DNA of 64,000 bases from Acidobacteriota bacterium. Its GTDB lineage: Bacteria > Actinomycetota > Acidimicrobiia > Acidimicrobiales > Microtrichaceae. Below are positions 54,920 to 63,909 of this stretch, one piece after another. A program made the position numbers and the translations under genes. How positions within the stretch are numbered: position 1 is the stretch's first letter; every line of letters begins with the position of its first letter. Below the pieces are notes generated by a model. The model was not told the origin of the DNA, made no database searches, and saw only the letters and a program-made list of their open reading frames with translations. The stretch spans positions 1-64,000 of the forward strand of contig QEUP01000007.1 in NCBI GenBank assembly GCA_003577145.1. Direction: 5' to 3'.

Positions 54920-57133
54920 ATGACGAACCCTGCACTGCTCGAAGGCCTCAATCCCGCTCAATTCGACGCGGTCACCCATCCCGGAGGTCCGTTGCTGGTG
55001 GTGGCGGGGGCCGGATCGGGCAAGACCCGCGTGCTCACCCACCGCATCGCCCACCTCGTCGAGGAGTACGACGTCTCGCCTTTCGGCCTGCTGGCCATCA
55101 CCTTCACGAACAAGGCGGCGGACGAGATGCGCCAACGGGTCGGGCGGCTCATCGGTCCGGTGGCCCAGAAGATGTGGGTATCCACGTTCCACTCGGCGTG
55201 CGTGCGGATTCTGCGCCGCGAGGTGGCGGTTCTGGGCTATCCGTCGTCGTTCACCATCTACGACCAGGCCGACGCGGTCAGGCTGTGCAGCTATGTGGGT
55301 CGTGATCTCAACATCGACCCCAAGAAGATCCCCCCGCGGGCGGTCCACGCCGCCATCAGCGCAGCCAAGAACGACATGGTCGGTGTCGACGAGTACGCCG
55401 AGCGGGCACAGGTGGTCTACGAGCGTCGGATCGCCGATGTCTACAGGCAGTACCAGCAACGCCTGCGCCAGGCCGGCGCCATGGACTTCGACGATCTGCT
55501 GTTGGTCACCGTCGAGCTCTTCGCCGAGCACCCAGAGGTGCTCGAGCAATACCGCCATCGCTTCGAGCACGTGCTGGTCGACGAGTACCAGGACACCAAC
55601 AGGGTGCAGAACGAGCTGGTGCTCCAGCTCGGTCGCGAGCACCGCAACGTCTGCGTGGTCGGCGACAGCGACCAGTCGATCTACTCGTTCCGTTCCGCCG
55701 ACATCCGCAACATCCTCGAGTTCGAGCAGGTGTTCCCCGACGCCACCGTCATCGTCCTCGAGCAGAACTACCGCAGCACCCAGACCATTCTCGATGCCGC
55801 CAACTCGATCATCGCCAACAACCTGAGTCGTAAGCCCAAAGAGCTCTGGACCGCGGGCGCCGAAGGGGTGAGGCTCGGCGTCTTCAAGGGGGAGGACGAA
55901 GGCGACGAGGCACAATGGGTCGCCCACCAGATCTCCGAGCTTCACGACACTCACGACCACCGCTGGGGTGATCTGGCGGTGTTCTACAGGACCAACGCCC
56001 AGAGCCGGGTGATCGAAGATCAGCTGATGCGCTCGGGCATCCCCTACCAGGTGATCGGGGGCACCCGCTTCTATGACCGCAGGGAGGTCAAGGATGCCCT
56101 CGCCTACCTGAAGTCAGTGGTCAACCCCACCGACGAGGTGAGCGTGAAACGGATCCTCAACCAGCCCAAGCGTGGCATCGGCGACAGCACCGTCGCCAAG
56201 CTGGACACCTGGGCAAAGGCCAGGGGGGTGCCGTTCATCGAGGCGCTGCGCCACCACGACGACGCCGCGGTCAGCGGCCGTGCGGCCAAGGGCATCGAGG
56301 CTTTCCTCGAGCTCCACCACGAGCTGAGCCGGCACGTCGCCGACGGGCCGGGGCGGCTGCTCGAGGCGGTTCTCGAGCGTACCGGCTACTCGGCCGAGCT
56401 GGAGGCCGAGCACAGCATCGAGGCCGAAGGCAGACTCGAGAACCTCGCTGAGCTGGTCGGTGTGGCCAGGGAGTTCGACGACCTGGACGAGTTCCTCGAA
56501 CAGGTCGGTCTGGTCAGCGATGTCGACTACCTCGCGGAGGACGACTCCAAGGTCGTCCTGATGACGCTGCATGCCGCCAAGGGCCTCGAGTTCCCGGTGG
56601 TGTTCCTCATAGGCATGGAGGAGGGCGTGTTCCCGCACCTGCGTTCCATCGGCGAGCCCGACCAGCTCGAAGAGGAGCGGAGGCTCTGCTACGTGGGGGT
56701 GACGCGTGCCCAAGAGAGGCTCTTCCTCACGCATGCGTGGAGCCGCATGCTCTACGGCTCCACCAACTACAACCCGCCGAGCCGCTTCCTCGACGAGATC
56801 CCCGAGAACCTGGTGGAAGAGGTCGAGGAGAGCCGACCAGCCCGGCGACGTGGGGCCGGTGGTGGGCGCTGGAGTACTGATTCCATCGGGCGCGGCCGCG
56901 ATCGGATCGTCGAGAGCGCTCTCTCCGGAGATCGGCCGCGTGGCGGCCCGACTCCCAGTGGCGCCGAGCAGTTGGGCCTGAAGGTCGGCGACGACGTGCG
57001 CCACGCCAAGTTCGGTGAGGGAGTCGTCATCGACATCGAAGGGTCAGGCGACAAGGCCGAGGCGGTGGTCAACTTCCCGCGCGAGGGCGAGAAGCGCCTG
57101 CTGCTCTCGTGGGCACCGCTCGAGAAGCTCTGA
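54920..57133 (+). CDS. pcrA: UvrD/PcrA-type superfamily 1 DNA helicase
   Basis: 737 residues. Motif I VVAGAGSGKTRVLTHRI, Ia AITFTNKAADEMRQRV, II VLVDEYQDTNRVQ, III VVGDSDQSIYSFRSADI, IV LEQNYRST, V LMTLHAAKGLEFPVVFL, VI LCYVGVTRAQERLFLT: complete. The C-terminal Tudor-like end LKVGDDVRHAKFGEGVVIDI is the UvrD/PcrA RNA-polymerase-binding module. It translocates 3' to 5' on ssDNA in repair and replication restart. Confidence 0.97.
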   Translation: MTNPALLEGLNPAQFDAVTHPGGPLLVVAGAGSGKTRVLTHRIAHLVEEYDVSPFGLLAITFTNKAADEMRQRVGRLIGPVAQKMWVSTFHSACVRILRREVAVLGYPSSFTIYDQADAVRLCSYVGRDLNIDPKKIPPRAVHAAISAAKNDMVGVDEYAERAQVVYERRIADVYRQYQQRLRQAGAMDFDDLLLVTVELFAEHPEVLEQYRHRFEHVLVDEYQDTNRVQNELVLQLGREHRNVCVVGDSDQSIYSFRSADIRNILEFEQVFPDATVIVLEQNYRSTQTILDAANSIIANNLSRKPKELWTAGAEGVRLGVFKGEDEGDEAQWVAHQISELHDTHDHRWGDLAVFYRTNAQSRVIEDQLMRSGIPYQVIGGTRFYDRREVKDALAYLKSVVNPTDEVSVKRILNQPKRGIGDSTVAKLDTWAKARGVPFIEALRHHDDAAVSGRAAKGIEAFLELHHELSRHVADGPGRLLEAVLERTGYSAELEAEHSIEAEGRLENLAELVGVAREFDDLDEFLEQVGLVSDVDYLAEDDSKVVLMTLHAAKGLEFPVVFLIGMEEGVFPHLRSIGEPDQLEEERRLCYVGVTRAQERLFLTHAWSRMLYGSTNYNPPSRFLDEIPENLVEEVEESRPARRRGAGGGRWSTDSIGRGRDRIVESALSGDRPRGGPTPSGAEQLGLKVGDDVRHAKFGEGVVIDIEGSGDKAEAVVNFPREGEKRLLLSWAPLEKL

Positions 57134-57166
57134 CACCATCTCGACGACCGTTGGTGCCGGGTCAGG

Positions 57167-57643
57167 CTACTCCTGGGGTCGCAGGTCGACGATCAGGTGG
57201 CCGTCCTCGTCGATGCTCCACGAGAACTGGGTCAAACCGTCACCCCCGGCGTCGAAGTCGGTCCCCGAGCAGGGGTCGGTGAACAGGTTCTCCTCGGCGA
57301 TCCATTCCACGAAGCAACCCGGTTCGGACCCGGCAGGGTTGGCGTCGAAGGCGACCCAGCCGATCGAGTCGTCTGTGCCGAAGTGGTTCAGCCACATCGG
57401 ACGGTTCTGGCCCCGGCCCGACACGTCCGAGTAGAGGATGGGTCCGTTCTCGGCTATCTCGGCCGCCTGACCCTCGGCGAAACCGGCATCGAAGGTGTCG
57501 TCGCCGAGGTTGACCTCCACCGCGGGGTTCGGGTTCACCACCCACAGGAAGATCACCAGCACCACGACAGCGGCGATCAACGCGCCGGCACCGATGACGA
57601 CGGCGCGGACCAGGTTGCTGGGGGGTCGCTGCTCGACGGGCAT
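57167..57643 (-). CDS. Single-pass membrane protein, possible degenerate Rieske-like domain
   Basis: 158 residues from ATG 57643, 8 bases after a -10-like GATACT on the same strand. TM at about 13-36 (VVIGAGALIAAVVVLVIFLW), then an exported domain. Its end, EPGCFVEWIAEENLFTDPCS then GTDFDAGGDG, and LIVDLRPQE, recalls the spacing of Rieske domains, but the Cys-x-His/Cys-x2-His ligand pairs are missing. The frame is open further upstream, but the leaderless signal decides the start. Function unknown. Confidence 0.75.
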   Translation of the reverse strand: MPVEQRPPSNLVRAVVIGAGALIAAVVVLVIFLWVVNPNPAVEVNLGDDTFDAGFAEGQAAEIAENGPILYSDVSGRGQNRPMWLNHFGTDDSIGWVAFDANPAGSEPGCFVEWIAEENLFTDPCSGTDFDAGGDGLTQFSWSIDEDGHLIVDLRPQE

Positions 57644-57743
57644 CGCCGACCAGTATCGGGCATCGGTCGCAGCACGGCCCAAAGCAGGATTTGGGACCGC
57701 TCGATCGCCCGGGCGAGCCCCGGGGACCTGGGAGCGCGCCGGT

Positions 57744-57774
57744 TTGGGGGACGGTGGCAGGTGACGTTTAGTAT
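57744..57774 (+). promoter_or_regulatory. Candidate sucC promoter
   Basis: TAGTAT (57769-57774) is a good -10; TTGGGG (57744-57749) lies 19 bases upstream. The leader to GTG 57856 is about 75 bases. It shares the 212-base gap with the opposing small-gene promoter. Confidence 0.4.
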
Positions 57775-57855
57775 CGGCGGTCGGGACCTGACGGGCAGTC
57801 AGCTTCCCGTTTCCCACCAGAGAAACCGATCGCACGCGCTGGAGGACGAAACCGG

Positions 57856-59007
57856 GTGGATCTCTTCGAATATCAGGGCAAGCAGTTCTTCGCCTCCTAC
57901 GGCATCCCTGTGTCGCCTGGAGAGGTAGCCGAGACGCTCGACGACGCGGTCGCGGCGGCTGAGCGACTCGGCTACCCGGTGGTCGTCAAGGCCCAGGTGC
58001 AGGTTGGCGGTCGCGGCAAGGCGGGCGGCATCAAGCTGGCCGCCGACGCCGAAGAGCTACGCCAACACGCGAGTGCCATCCTCGGGATGGACATCAAAGG
58101 CCACCGGGTCGAGTTGGTGTGGATCGAGGTCGCCTCCGACATCGCCGAGGAGTACTACGCCAGCTTCACCCTCGACCGGTCTGCCAAGAAGCACCTGGGG
58201 ATGCTGTCCGCCCGGGGCGGCATCGACATCGAGGCGGTAGCCGAGGAGGATCCCGACGCCATCGCCAAGATCTGGGTGGATCCCGTCGACGGCCTCACCG
58301 AGGAGCGCTGCCGATCGTGGGTGGCCTCGGCCGCACTCAACCCCGCGGCCACCGAGGGGACCGTCGGCATCCTCCTGAAGCTCTATGAGGCCTACACCGA
58401 CGGGGATGCCGACCTGGTCGAGGTCAACCCCTTGATCCTGACCCCCGACGGCCGGGTGCACGCGCTCGACGCCAAGGTGACCCTCGACACCAACTCGATC
58501 TTCCGCCATCCCGACTACGAGGCCTACGAGCAGACCCAGGTCCGAGATGAGCGCGAAGAGGAGGCCCACGAGAAGGGCCTCCAGTACGTGGGCCTGGAAG
58601 GCACGGTGGGCGTGATCGCCAACGGGGCCGGCCTGGCCATGAGCACCGTCGACGTCGTCAACGAGGTGGGTGGACGACCGGCCAACTTCCTCGACATCGG
58701 AGGAGGGGCCAGCGCCGAGGTGATGGCCAGTGCCCTCGAGGTGATCAACAACGACCCCGACGTGCAGTCGATCTTCATCAACATCTTCGGCGGCATCACG
58801 CGAGGCGAGGAGGTCGCCAACGGGATCATCGAGGCGCTCGGTCGTGTCGAGATCGACTCACCGATCGTGATCCGCCTGGACGGGACCAACGCCGAGGAGG
58901 GTCATCAGATCCTGGCAGCCCACCTCTCGGACAAGCTGCAGATCCAGCCCACCATGCTCGACGCGGCCCGTGCGGTTGTGGCACTCGCAGGAGGTGATGC
59001 CAGGTGA
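57856..59007 (+). CDS. sucC: Succinyl-CoA synthetase beta subunit
   Basis: 383 residues. ATP-grasp N-terminal domain: MDLFEYQGKQFFASYGIPVS, VVKAQVQVGGRGKAGGIKLA, LVEVNPLIL. The C-terminal domain has GGGASAEVMASALEVI and NIFGGITRGEEVANGI. It binds nucleotide and succinate in the step succinyl-CoA to succinate of the citric acid cycle. GTG 57856. It overlaps sucD by GTGA, which keeps subunit ratio equal. Confidence 0.97.
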   Translation: MDLFEYQGKQFFASYGIPVSPGEVAETLDDAVAAAERLGYPVVVKAQVQVGGRGKAGGIKLAADAEELRQHASAILGMDIKGHRVELVWIEVASDIAEEYYASFTLDRSAKKHLGMLSARGGIDIEAVAEEDPDAIAKIWVDPVDGLTEERCRSWVASAALNPAATEGTVGILLKLYEAYTDGDADLVEVNPLILTPDGRVHALDAKVTLDTNSIFRHPDYEAYEQTQVRDEREEEAHEKGLQYVGLEGTVGVIANGAGLAMSTVDVVNEVGGRPANFLDIGGGASAEVMASALEVINNDPDVQSIFINIFGGITRGEEVANGIIEALGRVEIDSPIVIRLDGTNAEEGHQILAAHLSDKLQIQPTMLDAARAVVALAGGDAR

Positions 59008-59891
59008 GCATCTGGGTGGACGAGAACACCAGGGTCGTCTACCAGGGCCTGACCGGGAGCCAAGGCCGGTTCTACGGCTTGCGGAACCGTGACTACGGGA
59101 CCCGGGTCGTGGCCGGCACGAACCCCAAGAAGGCGGGTAGCGATGTCGACGGGATCCCGATCTACGCGACCGTCGCCGAAGCCGTCAAGGAGACAGCCGC
59201 CACCGTTTCGTGTGTCTTCATCCCGGCGCCGGGCGTGAAGGGCGCGGTGATGGAGGCCGCCGAGGGCGGGGTCGAGCTCATCGTGGTGATCACCGAAGGC
59301 GTCCCCATGCATGACGAAGCCTGGTTCTTCAACAAGTTGAAGCGGGACTTCCCCCAGGTCAGGGTGCTGGGACCGAACTGCCCGGGCATCATCAGCCCCG
59401 GCAAGTGCAACATCGGCATCACCGCCGGCCACATCGCCGAGCCGGGCGGCCCGGTCGGCATCGTCAGCCGCTCGGGCACGCTCACCTACCAGGCCCTGTT
59501 CGAGCTCAAGCAGAAGGGCATCGGCTGCACCACCTGTGTCGGGGTCGGCGGCGACCCGGTTCCGGGTACCTCCTACATCGACTGCCTGCAGGCCTTCGAG
59601 GCCGATCCCGAGACCGAGGCGGTGATGATGATCGGCGAGATCGGCGGCTCGGCCGAGGAGGAAGCGGCCGATTACATCAAGACCGGGATGACCAAGCCAG
59701 TCGCAGCCTATGTCGCGGGGGTGACCGCTCCGGCGGGCAAGAAGATGGGCCACGCCGGCGCCATCGTGTCGGGGGGCAAGGGCACGGCCAAAGCCAAGAT
59801 GGAGGCGCTGCGGGCCGCCGGAGCGATGGTGGGAGACAACCCAACAGAGGCCGGCGAGCTGATGGCGGGCATCGTCGCCGACCTGAGCTGA
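59004..59891 (+). CDS. sucD: Succinyl-CoA synthetase alpha subunit
   Basis: 295 residues. MSIWVDENTRVVYQGLTGSQ, the CoA-binding TVSCVFIPAPGVKGAVMEAA, PNCPGIISPGKCNIGI, and the phosphohistidine segment KKMGHAGAIVSGGKGTAKAK. GTG 59004 overlaps sucC. The 179-base gap after it holds only weak GC-rich inverted repeats. Confidence 0.97.
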   Translation: MSIWVDENTRVVYQGLTGSQGRFYGLRNRDYGTRVVAGTNPKKAGSDVDGIPIYATVAEAVKETAATVSCVFIPAPGVKGAVMEAAEGGVELIVVITEGVPMHDEAWFFNKLKRDFPQVRVLGPNCPGIISPGKCNIGITAGHIAEPGGPVGIVSRSGTLTYQALFELKQKGIGCTTCVGVGGDPVPGTSYIDCLQAFEADPETEAVMMIGEIGGSAEEEAADYIKTGMTKPVAAYVAGVTAPAGKKMGHAGAIVSGGKGTAKAKMEALRAAGAMVGDNPTEAGELMAGIVADLS

Positions 59892-60065
59892 GTTCGCTCG
59901 CTGCCGGCTACGGGCCGCCGCCGGGCTGCCGCTCGTTGCTCAGGGACAGGTCCAATTCGCTCCGAGTCGGCACCCGCCGGCGGCTTTCGTGTGCGGACGC
60001 CGGCGCGGAACAACCCAACGTCGCCGACCTCCGGTCGGGCTGAGTCTGCGGAAGTCCGGGTAGGG

Positions 60066-60082
60066 CAGCCCTAGAAGGGCTG
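60066..60082. terminator. Weak hairpin at the end of the minus-strand membrane gene
   Basis: CAGCCCT (60066-60072) and AGGGCTG (60076-60082) pair around AGA, overlapping the stop codon of the minus-strand gene. No T-run; weak evidence for termination between convergent genes. Confidence 0.3.
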
Positions 60083-60538
60083 TGGTGGCTGCTGGCCCTC
60101 GCGGGAGGCGGTCTCGATCTCGCGCAGCTCGAGGATGGCGCCGACGACGACTCCGGCCGCGCCGACCAGCGAGATGAAGATGCCGAAGCTCCAGCTCGAC
60201 CCAGAGGGCTTCGCGAGGAAGCCGAGGACCGCGAAGACGCCGGTGGCGACACCGAGGCCGGCGGTGAGCTGGCCCCAGCTGATGGGCAGTTCGGGCAGGT
60301 TCAAGTTGGGGCTGAGCTTGGGGATGATCGCCACCAGCGCGGTGGCCAGGCCGAACAGCAGCGGGACCCAGAAGCGCCAACTCGCGTCGAAGCCGGACGC
60401 ACTGACGTCGACGACGTCGATGCCGAATACGTCGTCGCCGAAATCCCAGCTGAACCAGTTGAAGATCCCGCCGACGAGGAAGACGACCCACCCCCCTCCT
60501 ATGAGCCAGTCGTTCGTTCCGAGCTTGTTGAGGTCCAT
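60071..60538 (-). CDS. Four-helix membrane protein, unknown function
   Basis: 155 residues with about four hydrophobic segments: WLIGGGWVVFLVGGIFNWF, FWVPLLFGLATALVAIIPKL, LTAGLGVATGVFAVLGFLA and FGIFISLVGAAGVVVGAILE. The soluble ends are short and polar. GGGAGG lies 5-6 bases upstream of ATG 60538, so, unlike many neighbours, it is a leadered gene. I do not recognise the family. Confidence 0.82.
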   Translation of the reverse strand: MDLNKLGTNDWLIGGGWVVFLVGGIFNWFSWDFGDDVFGIDVVDVSASGFDASWRFWVPLLFGLATALVAIIPKLSPNLNLPELPISWGQLTAGLGVATGVFAVLGFLAKPSGSSWSFGIFISLVGAAGVVVGAILELREIETASREGQQPPQPF

Positions 60539-60667
60539 TCCGTCCTCCCGCAGATGGGGGCGCGCCGTGATTCTGTCGGGCGCGTGAGGGCACTATTGCT
60601 GTTTGTCGGCCACGCTAGTCGGCGCTGAAGCACAAGTGTCGCTTTCCCGCGGTGACGATTGGGTGAA

Positions 60668-60690
60668 GCGGCAGCCCGAAGCGCTGCCGC
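60668..60690 (+). promoter_or_regulatory. Hairpin in the purN upstream region
   Basis: GCGGCAGC (60668-60675) pairs with GCTGCCGC (60683-60690), loop of 7 bases, within the 279-base gap between divergent genes. No T-run. It would lie upstream of the purN transcript start, so an operator or 3' structure is as likely as an attenuator. The rest of the gap shows no gene. Confidence 0.3.
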
Positions 60691-60804
60691 CAGGGGTTCA
60701 CCGGCCAATAACCACGGTCCGGCGTTGATCAATCGGCAGGGTCGGGGGACGTCTTGTTGCCGGCACCGAGGGGTTTGGGCGTCCGCACCCCCGATGATCA
60801 GGGC

Positions 60805-60810
60805 TAACGT
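60805..60810 (+). promoter_or_regulatory. -10 element of a leaderless purN promoter
   Basis: TAACGT lies 7 bases before GTG 60818. This supports GTG 60818 over ATG 60794, which would lie upstream of the transcript. Confidence 0.45.
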
Positions 60811-60817
60811 CGAAATC

Positions 60818-61381
60818 GTGCGCATCGCAGTGCTGGCGTCCGGTACCGGTTCGATCCTCGAGTCCATGTTCGGTGCGGGCCTGCGCATCGAGGTGGTGCT
60901 CATCGACCGGCCGTGTCGCGCCCGGGAGGTCGCGGCAGCTCACGACACCCCCGTCGTGCTGGTCGAGCGGTCCTCTTACGGCAGCGACTTCGACCGGGTC
61001 GCCTACACCCACGCCGTCGTCGACGCCCTCGAGCCCTTCGACGTCGATCTCGTCGTCATGGCCGGCTTCGGCACGATCCTCGAGAAGCCGATGCACGACG
61101 CCTACGAGAACCGCATCCTCAACACCCATCCGGCGCTACTTCCCGCCTTTCCCGGTTGGCACTCGGTGCGGGACGCGCTCGACTACGGCGTCAAGGTGAC
61201 CGGCTGCACGGTCCACGTGGCGACCCTCGCGGTCGACTCGGGGCCCATCCTGGCGCAAGAGGCCGTGCCGGTGCTGCCCGGCGACACCGAGGAGAGCCTG
61301 CACGAGCGGATCAAGACCGTCGAGCGGCGGCTCTACATCGACACCATCAAAGAGATAATCGAACGGGGTCACGTCCTTTGA
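60818..61381 (+). CDS. purN: Phosphoribosylglycinamide formyltransferase
   Basis: 187 residues. Transfers formyl from 10-formyl-THF to GAR. RIAVLASGTGSILESMFGAG binds phosphate. The catalytic Asn-His pair lies in ENRILNTHPALLPAFPGWHS and the aspartate in LAVDSGPILAQEAV. The start GTG 60818 is supported by a leaderless -10. purH follows after 48 bases and folD, which makes the cofactor, is two genes downstream. Confidence 0.95.
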   Translation: MRIAVLASGTGSILESMFGAGLRIEVVLIDRPCRAREVAAAHDTPVVLVERSSYGSDFDRVAYTHAVVDALEPFDVDLVVMAGFGTILEKPMHDAYENRILNTHPALLPAFPGWHSVRDALDYGVKVTGCTVHVATLAVDSGPILAQEAVPVLPGDTEESLHERIKTVERRLYIDTIKEIIERGHVL

Positions 61382-61429
61382 GCCGGCAGGGGACGGGCTG
61401 CCTCCGGACGACGAAGGGAAGATCACAAC

Positions 61430-62947
61430 ATGGCTGATGCCGAGCGGGGCGGGCGCCGCGCCCTCGTCTCCGTCTACGACAAGGCCGGTCTCACCGACCT
61501 GGCAAAAGGGCTCGTCGACCTGGGCTTTGAGATCGTATCTTCGGGTGGCACCGCCGCGGCTCTGCGCGAGGCCGGCTTGGCCGTCACCGACGTGGAGGCG
61601 CTCACGGGTGCGCCCGAGATGCTGGGCGGTCGGGTCAAGACGCTGCACCCGGCCATACACGGCGGCATACTCGCCGACCTGTCGAACCCGCAGCACCTCG
61701 CCGACCTGACGCAGCGGGGCATAGCTCCAATCGATCTGGTGGTTTGCAACCTCTACCCGTTCACGTCGGAGCCGTCGATCGAGATGATCGACATCGGCGG
61801 CCCTACCATGGTGCGGGCTGCCGCCAAGAACCACGCACACGTCGGCGTCGTGGTCGATCCTTCGAGCTACCGCGATGTGCTGGACGAGTTGGGCGAGCGG
61901 GGCGCGCTCTCCGGCGAGACCCGGCGCCGGCTGGCTCGAGCCGCGTTCGCCCACACTGCTGCCTACGACGCCGCCATCGTCTCCTGGTTCGACGACAACG
62001 GCGAGGATCCCCTCCCTCCGACACTTCACCTGTCGGTGTCGCAAGCGCAGAGCCTGCGCTATGGCGAGAACCCCCACCAGTTCGGCGCCCGGTACCGCAC
62101 TGCCACAGGCGGCTGCTGGGACGAGGCGGTCCAGTACGGCGGCAAGGAGATGTCGTACCTGAACGTCTACGACACCGACGCCGCGTGGCGCCTGGTCCAC
62201 AGTCTCGGCGTGGGGCCCGCCGTTGCGATCGTCAAGCACGCCAACCCCTGCGGCGTCGCCGTGTCCGAGGCCATAACCGACGCATACCGCAAAGCTCACG
62301 AGTGCGACCCGGTCTCGGCGTTCGGCGGCATCGTGGCGGTCAACCGGCCGGTCCCGCCGGAGCTGGCCGAGGCCCTGGCCCCTGTCTTCACCGAAGTGGT
62401 CATTGCACCCGCCTACGACGACGACGCGCTCGAGACGCTCAGCGCCAAGAAGAACCTGCGGGTCTTGGCTGCGCCACCGCCCACCCCGCCAGATCTGGAG
62501 GTGCGTACCGTCGACGGGGGCCTGCTGGTGCAGACACGCGACGTCGTTTCCATCGAACGCTCGAAGTGGAGGGTGGTGACCGAGGCCGAGCCGACGGCGA
62601 GACAGTGGAACGATCTCGAGCTGGCGTGGCGCGTGGCGGCCCGCACCACCTCCAACTGCATCGTGATGGTCAACGATGGGCAGGCGGTCGGCATCGGAGC
62701 AGGTCAGCAGAACCGTCGCGACGCCGGGCGCATAGCAGCCGAGAAGGCGGCCGGTCGGGCCCAGGGCGGTGCATGTGCCAGCGATGCGTTCTTCCCGTTC
62801 CGCGACGGGCTCGACGCCGCCGCGGAGGCCGGTTGTGCGACGGTCATCCAGCCGGGCGGCTCCATCCGGGACGAAGAGGTCATCGAGGCGGCCAACGAGC
62901 ACGGCATGGCCATGGTCTTCACCGGCGAGCGCCACTTCCGGCACTGA
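61430..62947 (+). CDS. purH: Bifunctional AICAR formyltransferase/IMP cyclohydrolase
   Basis: 505 residues; the last two steps of IMP synthesis. N-terminal cyclohydrolase: [49 protein letters not shown]-terminal formyltransferase: [33 protein letters not shown] with the Lys-His pair, and [18 protein letters not shown] 61430 lies after GAAGGGAAG. The nested palindrome follows 18 bases after its stop. Confidence 0.97.
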   Translation: MADAERGGRRALVSVYDKAGLTDLAKGLVDLGFEIVSSGGTAAALREAGLAVTDVEALTGAPEMLGGRVKTLHPAIHGGILADLSNPQHLADLTQRGIAPIDLVVCNLYPFTSEPSIEMIDIGGPTMVRAAAKNHAHVGVVVDPSSYRDVLDELGERGALSGETRRRLARAAFAHTAAYDAAIVSWFDDNGEDPLPPTLHLSVSQAQSLRYGENPHQFGARYRTATGGCWDEAVQYGGKEMSYLNVYDTDAAWRLVHSLGVGPAVAIVKHANPCGVAVSEAITDAYRKAHECDPVSAFGGIVAVNRPVPPELAEALAPVFTEVVIAPAYDDDALETLSAKKNLRVLAAPPPTPPDLEVRTVDGGLLVQTRDVVSIERSKWRVVTEAEPTARQWNDLELAWRVAARTTSNCIVMVNDGQAVGIGAGQQNRRDAGRIAAEKAAGRAQGGACASDAFFPFRDGLDAAAEAGCATVIQPGGSIRDEEVIEAANEHGMAMVFTGERHFRH

Positions 62948-62965
62948 CCCCGGGATCGACTCTAG

Positions 62966-63013
62966 TTTTGTGAACGCGCGTGGCCCCTATAGGGGCCTTT
63001 TCGGTTCACAAAA
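62966..63013 (+). repeat. Nested palindrome, copy 2; probable terminator
   Basis: TTTTGTGAAC (62966-62975), 6 bases, GGCCCCTATAGGGGCC (62982-62997), 6 bases, GTTCACAAAA (63004-63013). Both palindromes are perfect and the layout is symmetric 10-6-16-6-10. TTTTCG follows the inner hairpin, as in an intrinsic terminator. Copy 1 lies at 9351-9396. Confidence 0.85.
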
Positions 63014-63042
63014 CGCGTTGGGTGCTTATGGAGAGGGTCGAC

Positions 63043-63903
63043 ATGACGGCGATCAAGCTGGACGGAGAGGCACTGGCGGGCCGGATCAAAGAAGAGCTAC
63101 GCGAGCGGACCGCCGAGCTCGTCGAGCGAGGCGTCACCCCCGGTCTGGGCACGATCCTGGTGGGTGAGGACGGGCCGAGTGCGAAATACGTGGCGATGAA
63201 GCACCGTGATTGCGAGGAGATCGGCATCGCGTCGGTACACGAGCACTTGCCGGCCGACGCCGCCCAGGAGCAGGTCGTCGACACGATCGAGCGCTTCAAC
63301 GCCGACCAACGGATACATGCCTACCTCGTCCAGTATCCGTTCCCAGCCGGGCTCGACTACGAGGCTGCGATCCTCCACGTCGACCCCGCCAAGGATGCCG
63401 ACGGCCTGCACCCGGTCAACCTCGGCCATCTGGTGATGGGCGTGGATGCCCCTATCGCCTGCACTCCACACGGCATACAGCGGCTCCTGGTGCACCACGA
63501 CGTGCCGATCGAGGGCAGCCATGTGGTGATCGTGGGCCGCGGCCTGACCATCGGCCGCCCTCTGGCCAACCTGTTGTCCCTCAAACGCCCGCACGCCAAC
63601 GCCGCGGTCACCGTGGTGCACACGGGGGTGAAGGACATCGCCGCCTACACCACCCAGGCCGACATCCTTGTCGTCGCGGCCGGCTCACCGGGCATGATCA
63701 ACGCCGAGATGGTGAAGCCGGGAGCAGCCGTGGTGGCTGCCGGGGTCAGCTTCGAGGGCAACAAGCTGCTCTCGGACGTCGAGGATGACGTGGCCGAGGT
63801 GGCCGGCTGGCTGTCGCCCCGCATCGGGGGAGTAGGCCCCATGACCCGCGCCATGCTGCTGGTCAACACCGTGGAGGCCGCGGAGCGCACGGCCCCGCGC
63901 TGA
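63043..63903 (+). CDS. folD: Methylenetetrahydrofolate dehydrogenase/cyclohydrolase
   Basis: 286 residues. Makes 10-formyl-THF used by PurN and PurH. The catalytic lysine lies in SAKYVAMKHRDCEEIGI; DPAKDADGLHPVNLGHLVMG and the NADP segment HVVIVGRGLTIGRPLANLL are diagnostic; GGVGPMTRAMLLVNTVEAA closes the fold. ATG 63043 lies 5 bases after GGAGAGGG; ATG 63028 is possible. Confidence 0.97.
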   Translation: MTAIKLDGEALAGRIKEELRERTAELVERGVTPGLGTILVGEDGPSAKYVAMKHRDCEEIGIASVHEHLPADAAQEQVVDTIERFNADQRIHAYLVQYPFPAGLDYEAAILHVDPAKDADGLHPVNLGHLVMGVDAPIACTPHGIQRLLVHHDVPIEGSHVVIVGRGLTIGRPLANLLSLKRPHANAAVTVVHTGVKDIAAYTTQADILVVAAGSPGMINAEMVKPGAAVVAAGVSFEGNKLLSDVEDDVAEVAGWLSPRIGGVGPMTRAMLLVNTVEAAERTAPR

Positions 63904-63909
63904 GCCAGG

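Noticed and set aside
61136-62944. 602-codon minus-strand open frame opposite purN and purH
   Set aside because: A shadow of purH; no motifs, no start signal, implausible composition.
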